From assembly GCF_027595985.1 (NCBI RefSeq), contig NC_073304.1, forward strand, positions 221,688,500 to 221,752,499: a stretch of DNA of 64,000 nucleotides. The letters are read 5' to 3'. The DNA comes from Sorex araneus. Lineage: Eukaryota; Chordata; Mammalia; Eulipotyphla; Soricidae. The first letter of the stretch is position 1. Each line of letters begins with the position of its first letter. A model generated the notes under the pieces. The model saw only the letters and a program-made list of their open reading frames with translations, did not search any database and was not told where the DNA came from. Shown here piece by piece: positions 1 to 10,000 of the stretch. Made by a program: the position numbers and the translations under genes.

Positions 1-151
1 CAGAGACTAGAGGCTCGGGCACCCGCTGACCGCCCATTGCACAGAAGGGGAAGCCTCAGGGCAGCTGCTGGGCACGCGCCCCCACCCCCCACCTGTCCCC
101 TCTGGGCTCCAGGGCCGGCTCCTACTTGGGGCCTCACCGAGCCCCACTCAC

Positions 152-327
152 CGGGCCCCCCGGAGGCTCCTGGCGGACCCTGGTGTCCAGCTGCTGCCGT
201 CGGACCTCTCCCCCGGAGCTTTTCCCCACCAGCCGGCTAGGCTCGGTGACCTCGGGGGCGTCCGGGCTCCGCAGTTGGGGGGACACCCTAAAGCGCAGCG
301 CTCCGACAGTAGCCTGGGCGCAGAAAC
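152..327 (-). CDS. ADAM11: ADAM11 coding exon 2 (propeptide start)
   Basis: 176 bp, 2 bases plus 58 codons. An alternative CAG acceptor 14 bases downstream (after 314) would break the reading frame from exon 1, so the upstream acceptor was chosen. Confidence 0.9.
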
Positions 328-739
328 CTGGGGAGACAAGGCCGTGGTGGCTGCAGGCAGCTGCCCCCGGGACGAGGGGCTCGCGAGGGACAGGCGCCAC
401 GACCCCCCGCGCTCCCGCGCTCCCGCGGCGCGGACACAGGAGCCGCTGCCCTGCAGGGCAGCGCCCGCTGGGGAGGGGGCGGGCGCCCCGCCGCTGCCCG
501 GCCGTCACGACTGTCCCCCCCCGCCCCCAGCCCCGCAGAACGATGCGGAGTCGCAGGCGGCGGCGGGGGGCTGTCCGGGGCGGGCGGCCCGGAGGGGGAC
601 AGGTGGTGCCGCACCAGCACCGGCACCGGCACTGCGGGCAGCGGCGAGCGCCGCAGCGCGGGGGTCACTCACCGAGCGCGGGGAGCAGCGGCAGCAGCAG
701 CAGCAGCGCCGCGGTCGCGCAGCGCCGCAGCCGCCTCAT
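152..739 (-). CDS. ADAM11: ADAM11, 5' coding exons (partial gene)
   Basis: ADAM11 is a catalytically inactive ADAM-family membrane protein of neurons (established for the family). Only the first two coding exons are in the window; the gene runs off the low-coordinate end and bases 1-151 are the start of intron 2, with nothing else seen. Exon 1 (673-739) begins with MRRLRRCATAALLLLLPLL, a clear signal peptide, and ends at CTCG|GTGAGT. Exon 2 (152-327) starts at a good acceptor (CTTGTCTCCCCAG) and contains APEVTEPSRLV, SSGGEVRRQQLDT and RVRQEPPGGP, the ADAM11 propeptide start as I remember it. It ends at CCG|GTGAGT. Phases join correctly (22 codons plus 1 base; 2 bases plus 58 codons). The metalloprotease-like, disintegrin, cysteine-rich and membrane segments lie outside the window. 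Position beside DBF4B agrees with human synteny. Confidence 0.93.
673..739 (-). CDS. ADAM11: ADAM11 coding exon 1 (signal peptide)
   Basis: ATG at 739-737, 22 codons plus one base. The leucine run is encoded by repeated CTG codons, a short trinucleotide run that may vary in length. Donor GTGAGT at 672-667. Confidence 0.9.
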
Positions 740-915
740 GGCTCGAGCATAATCCCCGGGCCCGGGGCTGCGGCGGCGAGCGGCGCGGGCGGGCGGGCGG
801 CGGGCGGGCGGGGCCAACGGCGCGAGGCGGGGGCGGGGCGGCGGGCGGGGCGGCGCGCACGTGAGCCGGGCCCGGCCTCCGCGCCGCCCCCCGCCGGCCG
901 CCCCCCGCCCGGCCC

Positions 916-1031
916 GGCCCCGCCCGTCCGCCCCGCCGACCCCCGCCGGCCCCGCCCGCGCCACCCTCCCCGCCAGGCCCGGCCCCGCCCGTCCGCCCCG
1001 CCGACCCCCGCCGGCCCCGCCCGCGCCACCC
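916..1031. repeat. 65-bp tandem duplication in the ADAM11 promoter
   Basis: The unit beginning GGCCCCGCCCGTCCG at 916 recurs at 981 and the following ~50 bases match almost exactly, so GC-box-rich promoter sequence is present in two copies. A looser GC-rich derivative continues to about 1150. Confidence 0.75.
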
Positions 1032-1250
1032 CCCGCCGCCCGGCCCCGCCCCGCCGCTCCCCCGCTCCGCCCCCGCCACCACCCCCCCAGCCCGGCCCCG
1101 CCCCGCCGCCCCGCCACGCCCGGCCCTCCAGGCCCCTCCCCGACCGCAGGCCCCGCCCTCCAGGCCCCAGGCCCCGCCCCCGGCCCCGTTTCGCCCCGCC
1201 CCCGCCAGGGGAGGACAAAAGAGGCACCGCCCCGGGGCAGGTGGCGGCCA

Positions 1251-2598
1251 GGTCCAGGGCCAAGAACCCTTCCTTGCCTTGGCGGCGGGCCACTGTCTGT
1301 CGGGGGCCGTGTGAGACCTGAAGGGGGTCCTGCCCTGCCCCGTGTGCCCCCCCAAGCATTGTGACCCCCCACGGCTGTTGTAGATCTAAAGGGAGGGAGG
1401 AACAGGCACGGGCCCCAGGACAGCACCCACTCCCACACCCTCCACCCAGACCCTTCTTAGGATCTGAGCCCCTGCCTTGGGGAGGGCTCCAGGGAGGAGT
1501 CTGTCAGCCAGGTCAGCCAGGCCACGGGGGCTTGGCCTCCGGCCGCTGTCCTCCACTGCTAGCCGGCGCCCCATTTCTGTCTCTCCCGTCCCTGGGCGAA
1601 TCTCTGAGAACGCACCTCCCGCGCCCCCAGCTTCTCCCTCCGAGCCTCCCTCCCCAACTGTACAACCCCCACCACTCCAGCCCTGCTCCTGGGATTCGGG
1701 GCAGAGGGTCTCTCCCCACTCCGGGAGCTGGCAGCTCTGACCTCAGTTCGCAACGCCAGGAAGCAGAGGCCTGAGTAGTGGGGGGGTGTAGACCCCAGAC
1801 AGAGCATCCTGGGAGCTCAGGGCCCCAGGAGCAGGAGTGCAGGCCAGAGGCCGGAAACCCATTCCTGCTGCCTCTGCTTCTGCCTCAGGCTTGTGACAGC
1901 CCCCCCACCCCCACCCCAACTCTATTTTAGGCCCAGAAGAGGTGAGAAGGCAGGGAGGGCTGACATCCACTGGGATGGTGCCGGTCCCCTGCATCCATCT
2001 GCCACTCCAGCCCCAGAGGCTCTGGAGCCTGGGCCCGTGGGTCCTGGGGGGAGGGGCCTTGCTGCATCCCTGGGCAGCTCACTTCCCCGAGGGACAGACG
2101 AGGGACAGACAGGCTCATCACTCCAATGGGGAAACTGAGGCTCCCTGAGCTCCCCACAGTCTCCCAGCCAGTCCAAACTCTGCCTTTAGACCCACCCTGT
2201 CCTACTGTGCTGTTAGGACCTGGCGGGGAGACAGACCAACTCCCAGCGCGTGAGTCCTGCTCCTCCAGGCCACCTTCTCCTCTCCCCAGTAGCCCACCCA
2301 GGCCTCTGGGCAGGAGCCCCTTCCTGCCACGCTTCCTGGTGACATTCGGTGGAGAGACGTGGAGAGACGCAGTGGGGGGGCTTAGTCGTCTGCCCCCTGT
2401 GCCCCTGATCTCTGGGTCTTCAGGCTGGAGCAGGCCCAGGCAGGCTTGCTGGCTTCTGTTTCCTTTCTGCCATTCCTCGTGGGGCCAAGGGAATGCCAGG
2501 GGGCCACACCTGGGGGTGCTGGGGATCATGCAGGGCACGTGAGCCACCCCAGCCCCCAACCACCCTTCATCCTGTGTAGCTCCCGAGACCAGTGTCTC
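1251..2598. other. Intergenic, no gene; one MIR relic
   Basis: Open reading frames here are short and lack splice context or family resemblance. An antisense MIR core is visible at about 2090-2170 (GGGGAAACTGAGGCTCCCTG followed by a degraded AGTGACTTGCCC-like stretch). Nothing else recognised. Confidence 0.5.
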
Positions 2599-2779
2599 GA
2601 GCGGTACTACAGCGGGGTGTTTGCCTCTCACGCGGCCGACCCGGGTTCGATTCCCAGCATCTGATATGGTCCCCTGAGCACCGCCAGGAGTAATTCCTGA
2701 GCGCAGAGCCAGGAGTAACCTCTGTGCATCGCTGGGTGTGACCCAAAAAGAAAAAAAAAAAACACCAAATAAACCCAAA
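2599..2779 (+). mobile_element. SOR-type SINE, full length
   Basis: Box B (GGTTCGATTCC) and the diagnostic GTGTGACCCAAAAAG-A(n) end are present. Flanked by the duplication ACCAGTGTCTC (before 2599 and at about 2780-2790). Confidence 0.9.
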
Positions 2780-5700
2780 ACCAGTGTCTCCCCCAGGGTG
2801 GCTGCTTTGTCCCTGTCAGCCCAGGCTTTTGAGGGGCGGTGGGCCTGACCCCCATAGCAGACTCCATCCCAGTGGCCTGGAGGCAGCCACTCTCAGGGAG
2901 TGGTTAGGCTCTGCCCCCCACTTCTCAGGATCCCCCTCCATGCCTGCGGCCACCCTGTCCCGGAGCCAGCCCCTCCCTCAGTTTCCTGCCCCAGGGCCAA
3001 GTGGGCCCAGGGGGGCCCTGGAGCTGCAGGTATGGGAGGGGTGTTGGCTGCTCCCACCCCGGGGCAAGCTGGTGCTGGAGCACCGCCAAGGGAGGGCCTG
3101 TGAGAGCAGCCAGGAGCTCACAGGCTGGGGGCAGGGGCTGCACTGAGAGCCTGACTTGGGGCTCCCAGTCAAGAGCTGTGTGACCCAGAGCTGGCTGCCC
3201 AACCTCTCTGAGCCTTGGCTTCTTTCTATGATGCCTGTAGGGGATTCTTGGTGCTGACACTCCCTGCAGTGGCTGAGGGGGAAGGTGGGCAGCAGGGGCC
3301 AGGGGGCCCAATTAGTGCCCCTTAACCCAGCACAGGGCGGCCCCCTTCCATGAGAGGCCACTGTGTCATCTGAATGTCCCTCCAGGGGCTGCCGCTGTGC
3401 CCAGAGAACCTGTCTCTGAGAAGCTTCTTGGAGCAGCTCGGGGCATGAGGCATCCCTCCGTTTCCAGCAGTCGGCACTGATCAGGGTCTGGGGACCCGAC
3501 TTGGGCCCCCAACACGCACAGAAGGCATGACGGCGGGGCGGGCGAGCAGCTCACAGGCCTGTGTGCATGTTTGTTGCGGGGTGACGTGCTGGCACCTCAG
3601 TCACACATGGCTGAGCTTTGTGGCTTCCAGGGGGTGGCGGGTGTGTGGCCAAGGCTGGGGCGGGAAGGACAGAGGTGGGGGGACCGGGCGGCTGGTCAGC
3701 AGGGAGTGACTTGCAGACCGGGACAGATGGAGAAAGTGAGAGTGATGAGGGGGCGGGGCGCTTCCTGGGTGAGGGGTGGGAGCGGGCTGGAGGTCAAGGC
3801 ACTGGCTACTGGGGGGACCTGAAAATCTCCGGAGGAGGAAACCGAGGCACAGGGTCTTGCCCGAGGTCCCCGTGGTTGGGGTGTGACTCACTCTCTTGCC
3901 ACCCCACCCAGCACAGGGACCAAGGGGCTGTGGGGCGGTGCCAGTGGAAGCCCTGGCCTGGGACCGGAGTGCCATGGAGGCACCCCCAAGGCAGGCTCGC
4001 TGAGGCTCTGGGAGATGCCCAGGGCGGGCACCTCAGTGACTCGGTGACGAGGGGTCTGGCTACCGTGGGCCCCCTGAAACACTGGGTTTGGGGAAGGTGG
4101 GGCAGGAGACGGACCCTCCTGGGCATCTCACAGGCTGCTTGGTGCCCTGGGGTACAGCTGGATGGGGCACAGGGCCACCCGCACTGCAGGAAGGTGCCAG
4201 GCTCAGGGGAAAGCTTCGTCCAGCTCAAGTCCAGGCCAGGGCCTCCGGAGGGGCCCGCTGGGAGCCCCGGGCAAAGAGAGGGAGCAGGGGCGAATGTGGG
4301 AGGTGGCAGGGGCGCTGGAGCCAGGCAGAAGGGACGCCCCTTCCTGCCCAGGAGTCAGGTGATACTAAAGGGCTGAGAACAGGATGTGGCCAGACCGAGT
4401 CAAGGGCAGCAGAGCAGGCGGGAGTGAAAGGTCTGGGCCGCTGGGATGTCCCCTCTGGCCTGGTCAGATGTCAGGGGCGCCACGTCGCTATCATCGAGCT
4501 GGGTTGGGAGGTGGTTCAGTGGGGTAAGGGGGGGGTGACGGGGCAGAGGGGCAGTGAGTGGGCCGCACCTGGGGGCGAGGTGGCCCGAGACAGGGGTGGG
4601 GACAGCTCTCCAGAGGGGTGTTCTCAGCAGGTGTGGGGGAGCCCAGGGAGGCCCTGCCCTAGCGCCCTTCATCCTCAGGGCCCAGCCGGACTGGAAGGGG
4701 GGCCCGGGCACCCCCAAGGCACCAGCTCCACTCCTCTGGGGCTCTGCCCTGGGGCACAGGAGAGAGGTTCAAGGCCCTCCACCGCGTACACGGAGTCTCT
4801 GGGCTATGCCACCCACAAACCCACTGACCTCCCCTAAGCCGGGGCTCCTGGGCAGATCCGACAGGACCCGCATCCAGAGACCAAGCGTGCGTCCTGCACA
4901 CGCACAGCCGCGGCCGCGCTATTTCCAAACTAACAACTCAGGTCTTCACCCACAGCCCAGCCAGGGGGGGGGCCCTCTCCTCCTCCTAAATGAGACACAG
5001 AATAGCACCAGGCTCCCAGCGGCTCCAGCATTTAAAGAGACAAACACACAGAGGCACAGGAGGGTGAGAACCACAGGGCTGAATTAAAAAAAAAAAAAGA
5101 AGAAAAAAGTGGCTCAAGAATCAATAGCAAACCCATCTTTGTCTCCAGATTAATGGCTTGGCTGAAAGAAAGGGGGGAGGGGGCGGCCTTTGGGGAGGGG
5201 GAGGCAAGGGGAGGGGCGGGGAGGCCCAAGTTGGCAGGTGAGCAGGAGGGCCCCAAGGCTCAGCTCAAGACGGGGCGACTGGGGCCGCTGGGCAGAGCAG
5301 GGCTGAGGAATCCCCGGAGGGGGCCGGGTCAGCGCGGCCCCCAAAGCCCGGCGGGGGCGGGACGCCGCAGCAGCCGCCCCTCCTCTGCTTCGTCTGTTCC
5401 CAGATCTGTGTGCGCAGCGTGGGGGGTGGGGGGAGGGGCCGCGCCCAGGCTCTCAGGAGCCGCAGGCTGGTGGCAAAGGAGGCCAGGGCTGGGGGTGGGT
5501 GCCTGCTGGGGGGCGGGCACCGGAAGCCAGGCCGGCTCCGAAGCCAACCCGGTCTCCCTCCTGGCAAGGGGCAGCTGCCCACCGCAGGCCGTCGTCGAGG
5601 CAGGCAGAGCCAGGAAGGCGGGGCTGTGCCCAGCTCTGGTCCTGGGGCAGATGGGCGGCGGGAGGGCTGGCATGGACCCCCACAGCTCCGCTGGATCCTG

Positions 5701-5800
5701 CTGGGCACCTTCTGGTTGTGTGCTGGAGGCCCAGGGTGCTGCTGTCGGGGCCGCGCTCCGCAGATGGGTGACCTTCGCCCGTGTGTAGGGCCTGGGGATG
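2780..5800. other. Intergenic, no gene; MIR relics
   Basis: Sense MIR at about 3160-3235 (AGCTGTGTGACCCAGAG then AACCTCTCTGAGCCTTGG). Antisense MIR at about 3815-3890 (GGAGGAAACCGAGGCACAG). No exon of a neighbouring gene could be recognised. Moderate GC-rich blocks at 5140-5560 have no supported gene. Confidence 0.45.
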
Positions 5801-6939
5801 AACTGGGAACTCCGGGGACTCTCAGGAACTGGGGCACTCAGACCCCTCCTGGCCAGGGGGCTGGTGAGGTCCGGAGCTTGGCCCGCCCACCTGTGGGCTG
5901 CCAGAGGAGGGGTCCCGGCAGGGAGAGGCTGGTCTGGGGGCGGGGCACGCACAGGTAGGGGTACAGGGGAAGAAGGGACGGGGGTTTGCCCTGTGCTGTC
6001 CCGGGGCCACCGGGGCCGGGGGCAGGCGGGACGGAGGGCTCATGGTGAGTCTCTGTGCAGTGTCACTGCTGGGGGACCAGACCCTCTGCTCGTGTCCTGT
6101 CGGTGCCGGGGCTGGGCCAGAGGAGCAACCCACAAAGCCAGGGCTGGGCTCCGGGGACCCCAGGGGGCCCACAGACCCACAGGCCCAGCCCTGGCAGCTG
6201 GATCCTAATGCGAGGGTCTCTCCAGTGCCCACAGGCTCAGGGGGTGCCTGCAGGTGGCCTTGAGTCCACTCCTGGGCCCCGGGGGCCGACTGCTCATCTG
6301 GTTCCTCCATCCTGGGACAGGTGGCCCCGAGGCCGGGGGCCTGGCTGTGAGGAACGGTCTCCGATCCCAGGGGGTGAGAGTCCCGAGGCGGGGAGCCAGG
6401 CCGCCTGTGGGGACAGACACCCAATAGTCCCAGGGCTCCCCCCGGCACAGACCCCGAGGGGTGCAGAGAGGCCTGCTGTCCTCTCTGCAGCCCAGGGAGA
6501 CCTGCTCTTGGGCTGGCGACACCGTCCACTCGGCTCTGCAGCGTGTGGTCAGGGCTGGCCAGGAACCAGCGCGGAGGCCGTACTGGAGAGCGCCAGGCCG
6601 TGCCCTCTGGCTGCAGGAGGAAGCACCGGGCCCAGGCGGAGTGACAGAGCCAGCCCCGAGGGGGAGAGCAGCGGGGGAGCCTCCGCAACTCAGGCTGCTG
6701 GGCTCCCCGACCCCCAGCCCCACGCCTGCTCTGCTGGAACCCCGACCCTCCCCGCTTCACCAGACCCTCCCTCGCTGGGCACAAGTGCCAAATTCCGACC
6801 CCACCGTGGCTGCTTCCCCTCCAGTTCGAGGGTACCCAGGCCCGACGGACCACAGCCCCCAGCAGAGGTCTTTTTGCCCCAAATCAGGAGGAGAAACAAC
6901 CTCCCATCCTGTGGCCTGCAGAGAGGGGGCGGCGCTCAC

Positions 6940-7064
6940 CTGGGCAGGTGGGCCCGGGCCCGGATGTCCGCAAGGCCGGGGCTGAGCTGGGCGATGATCC
7001 CGTCCACCTCTGCGTAGGACTGGGCACCCCAGGCAAAGTGCAGGTGCCGGGCGCTCTGCAGATG
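6940..7064 (-). CDS. DBF4B: DBF4B exon, second half of DBF4 zinc finger
   Basis: 125 bp starting HLQSARHLHFA with the two zinc-binding histidines, then SYAEVDGIIAQLS. Ends AG|GTGAGC in phase 2; the partner exon downstream was not found. Confidence 0.93.
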
Positions 7065-10000
7065 CTGTGGGTCGGGGAGGCGGGGGTGAGTGGCCTGGGG
7101 GTGGCGTGGAAGCCCGGCTCCGGGACCCGAGCGGGGGACACGGACACTCACCCCGTGGAGCTCCTCAAAGGCCTGCTGGCAGCACTCACAGTAGCCCGTC
7201 CTCCTCCGGGCGCCCGAGCGGGGGCTGGTCTCTGCATCCCAGGGCTCTCTGGGGAGAAGGGGGTGGGGTGGGGACGCTAGGCCAGCCGCGGCGCCAGCAG
7301 CCCAGGCCACATCGGGTACAGCTGGGCCAACAGTTCCGGCCTTTTCCTGCCTGCCCCCTACACCACAGGCTGGCAGTGGTCAGACTCCCTGGTGGGCCGT
7401 CCCAGCTGTCTGGTGCCCTCGGCCTGACCTGCCTGCCACCTCCACCCAGCATGCCAGCCTCGCCCACTGCTCCCTCACCAGCCCAGAACCCCTCCTCGAA
7501 GGATCCCCTTTCACTTCTTTTCCTTTTTACTTAGGGGAAGGTGCCTCCCAATGCTTACGGGGGCACAGGAGCCACTCCTGGTGATCCTCATCCCACTGGG
7601 CAGGTTGAGCCAGCGTCTGGAGTGCCGCAGCTGGACCTGAGGTGCTCGTGAGCACTGCCCTGCCCTCACCATCTCTCCGGCCCCCTTCCCTTTGTGGGCT
7701 TTTTTTTTTTCCTTTTTGGGTCACACCCAGCAATGCACAGGGATTACTCCTGGCTCTGCACTCAGGAATGACTCCTGACGGTGCTCAGAGGATCATATGG
7801 GATGCTGGGAATCGAACCTGAGTCGGCTGCGTACAAGGCAAACGCCCTACCCGCTGTGCTATTGCTCCAGCCCCCTGTGTGGGCTTTCTTAGCACGATAC
7901 AAAACCCAGGAGAGAGAAACACAAGCCCAGAAATCCAAGTCCACGCTGTTTTATTTCTTCTTATTCTTGTTTTGGAGCAATACCCAGCAGTGCTCAGAGC
8001 TTACTCCTGGCTCTGAGATCTGGGGATCACTCTTGGGCTCAGGGACCATACGGGGTGCTGGGGACCAAACTTAGGGTAGCTACATGCAAGGCAAGTGCCC
8101 TAGCCTCTGTACTCTCACTCCAGCCCCCCCATGCAGGGTCCTAAGCCGTGGGTATGTTGGGAAGTGTAAGGGAACCATAAAACCTAATACCAGGGGCCCC
8201 GTGACAGGGACTGAGACAGGGGGCTTCAGTGTGGACGGGGAGCTGGCGCGAGCGGGTCAGGTAAAGCCAGAGGCAAGTCCTCTGCCGGGGGAGCGAGAGG
8301 AACAGGCCACCCAGAGCCCCAGGTCCCCGGGGAGGCAGGCGTCTGGGTGGGGCACAGACTTCTCTCTACATCCTTTGTAGCTTGCATTTTGAGCCGGAAT
8401 ATGATGATTTAATAATAAAAGAAAAATGAAACATTTCCTCCCCCGCAGACCTTCTACACACACGGGGATCCTGGCCCGGCCCCCTCTGCGCCTCTCACAG
8501 ACAACCGCTCTGACTCATCCCTCGGATACAACCCCGGTTCTGCCTCTGAGCCCAACTCGGGCCGGGCCCCGCTGCCTCTCGGCCCTCCCCTGCGCCCCAG
8601 CCGCCTCGCTCCTTCCCCCGACTCCATGGCCTACGAGTTTCTGTGTCCCAGGGCTCGGCCGGCGGCCTGGAGCCCCCGCCTGGACCTGCTCCTCTGCACA
8701 GTCCCTCAGACGCCCTCCCTGACACGGGTCCTAGTCGAGCGGTGTGGCCGGTCCCTCGGCCCCACTGCGCAGGCTCAATGTGCAGAGACTAAACCCAGAA
8801 AAGCGTAAGGACGCAGCTAGCTGGGGGGGCTTCATCCGAGACTCAGTCTCTGGGGGTCTGGGTACATTTCTGGGGGCTCTCCTGGCAGTGCTGGAAGCCC
8901 CCAGGGCCACCCTGGTGATGCTGAGGTGAGGAGGGCTGGGGGGCAGGGGTAAGGCAAATCTGGAGCCTCACTCTTGTGTTCCAGCCCTTTGTGCCGCTGG
9001 CCTGGCCTGGGAATGTGCATTCCCAAGGGCACAGACTCGTGAAGGGGCCTCAGTCACCAGCCTCCTGTCCTGGGGACACGGGGACACGGCGGACAGTGTC
9101 TGTGGGGCGAGAGCATCAGCTAGGACAGTTGATGTGACCCGTCTCTCTTCTCTGGGCCAAGTTCCCAGAACAGACTCTGCCCGAAGCGTGAACACCCGGC
9201 CACTCCCGACGTGCCCCGAGGGGGGCCCCCAGGGGAAGGATTTAGGCCCAAGCACAGCCCCGGGGAATCTGGCTCCAGAGAGACCCACCTGGCTGGGTGC
9301 GAGCCGCCTGCAAACAGCAATGCCTCAAAGGGACTTGCATCTTTGGGTCCCAGGAAAGAGAGTTCGGGAAAGGTCTTAAACTGATGCTGGCAAGGACGGA
9401 AGTTCCTGCAACAGAAAACGTCCAGCTGTGGCCCAGGATTCCAAGGCTGAAGGCGGGGCCGGAGGGCCGAGCAGCCTCGCGAGGCAGAGCTGGGAACCCG
9501 TGCTCGCTGTCTCGGGGACAGCAGAGCCCCCTGTTGGAGTGGGACATCGCAGAGCAGGGGAAACGCCTCAAAGGGTGGGCGATGGGCCAGAGTCTCCCTG
9601 ACCCTGAGCAGTTCTGGGACTCGAACCCGCGCCTCCTGCATAGGGCGGGTCCTTCAGCTGTGAGTTATCGCTTGGGTCCCTCTGGTGGACGTTAGCTCCG
9701 AGGCTTGCTGAAGGGTCTGGAATCACCCAGATGGCTAACAACTCACCAGGGTCACATTAATGTGCCCGAGAGGAGGAGGTGACAGGGTCCCCAGGCGCAG
9801 AGGGACAAGGCCCTGCTCACCTCTCCCAGTTGCCTGCAAGGGAAGGGTGTGGCCACCCTGGGTCCCCTCCTCACCACCCCAACAGCATCCCCACTGCAGG
9901 GATCTCAGAGTCCATGTCTACTGGGCATAAATGAGCCAGGATGGTGGAGTGGAAGGGGGCAAGTGGCACACGGGCACGAAGCTGCCACAGGCAGCGCCAA

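Larger units (their letters stand above)
380..1250 (-). promoter_or_regulatory. ADAM11 CpG island and promoter region
   Basis: Extremely GC-rich sequence with dense CpG and many GC boxes (CCCCGCCC) surrounds ADAM11 exon 1 and extends about 500 bp upstream. No TATA box was seen. It includes a 65-bp tandem duplication at 916-1031. The exact transcription start cannot be read from sequence. Confidence 0.8.

Noticed and set aside
126-1438. Several 200-350 codon frames in the ADAM11 CpG island
   Set aside because: Proline/arginine/glycine-rich frames caused by extreme GC content; the real signal is the two spliced ADAM11 exons.
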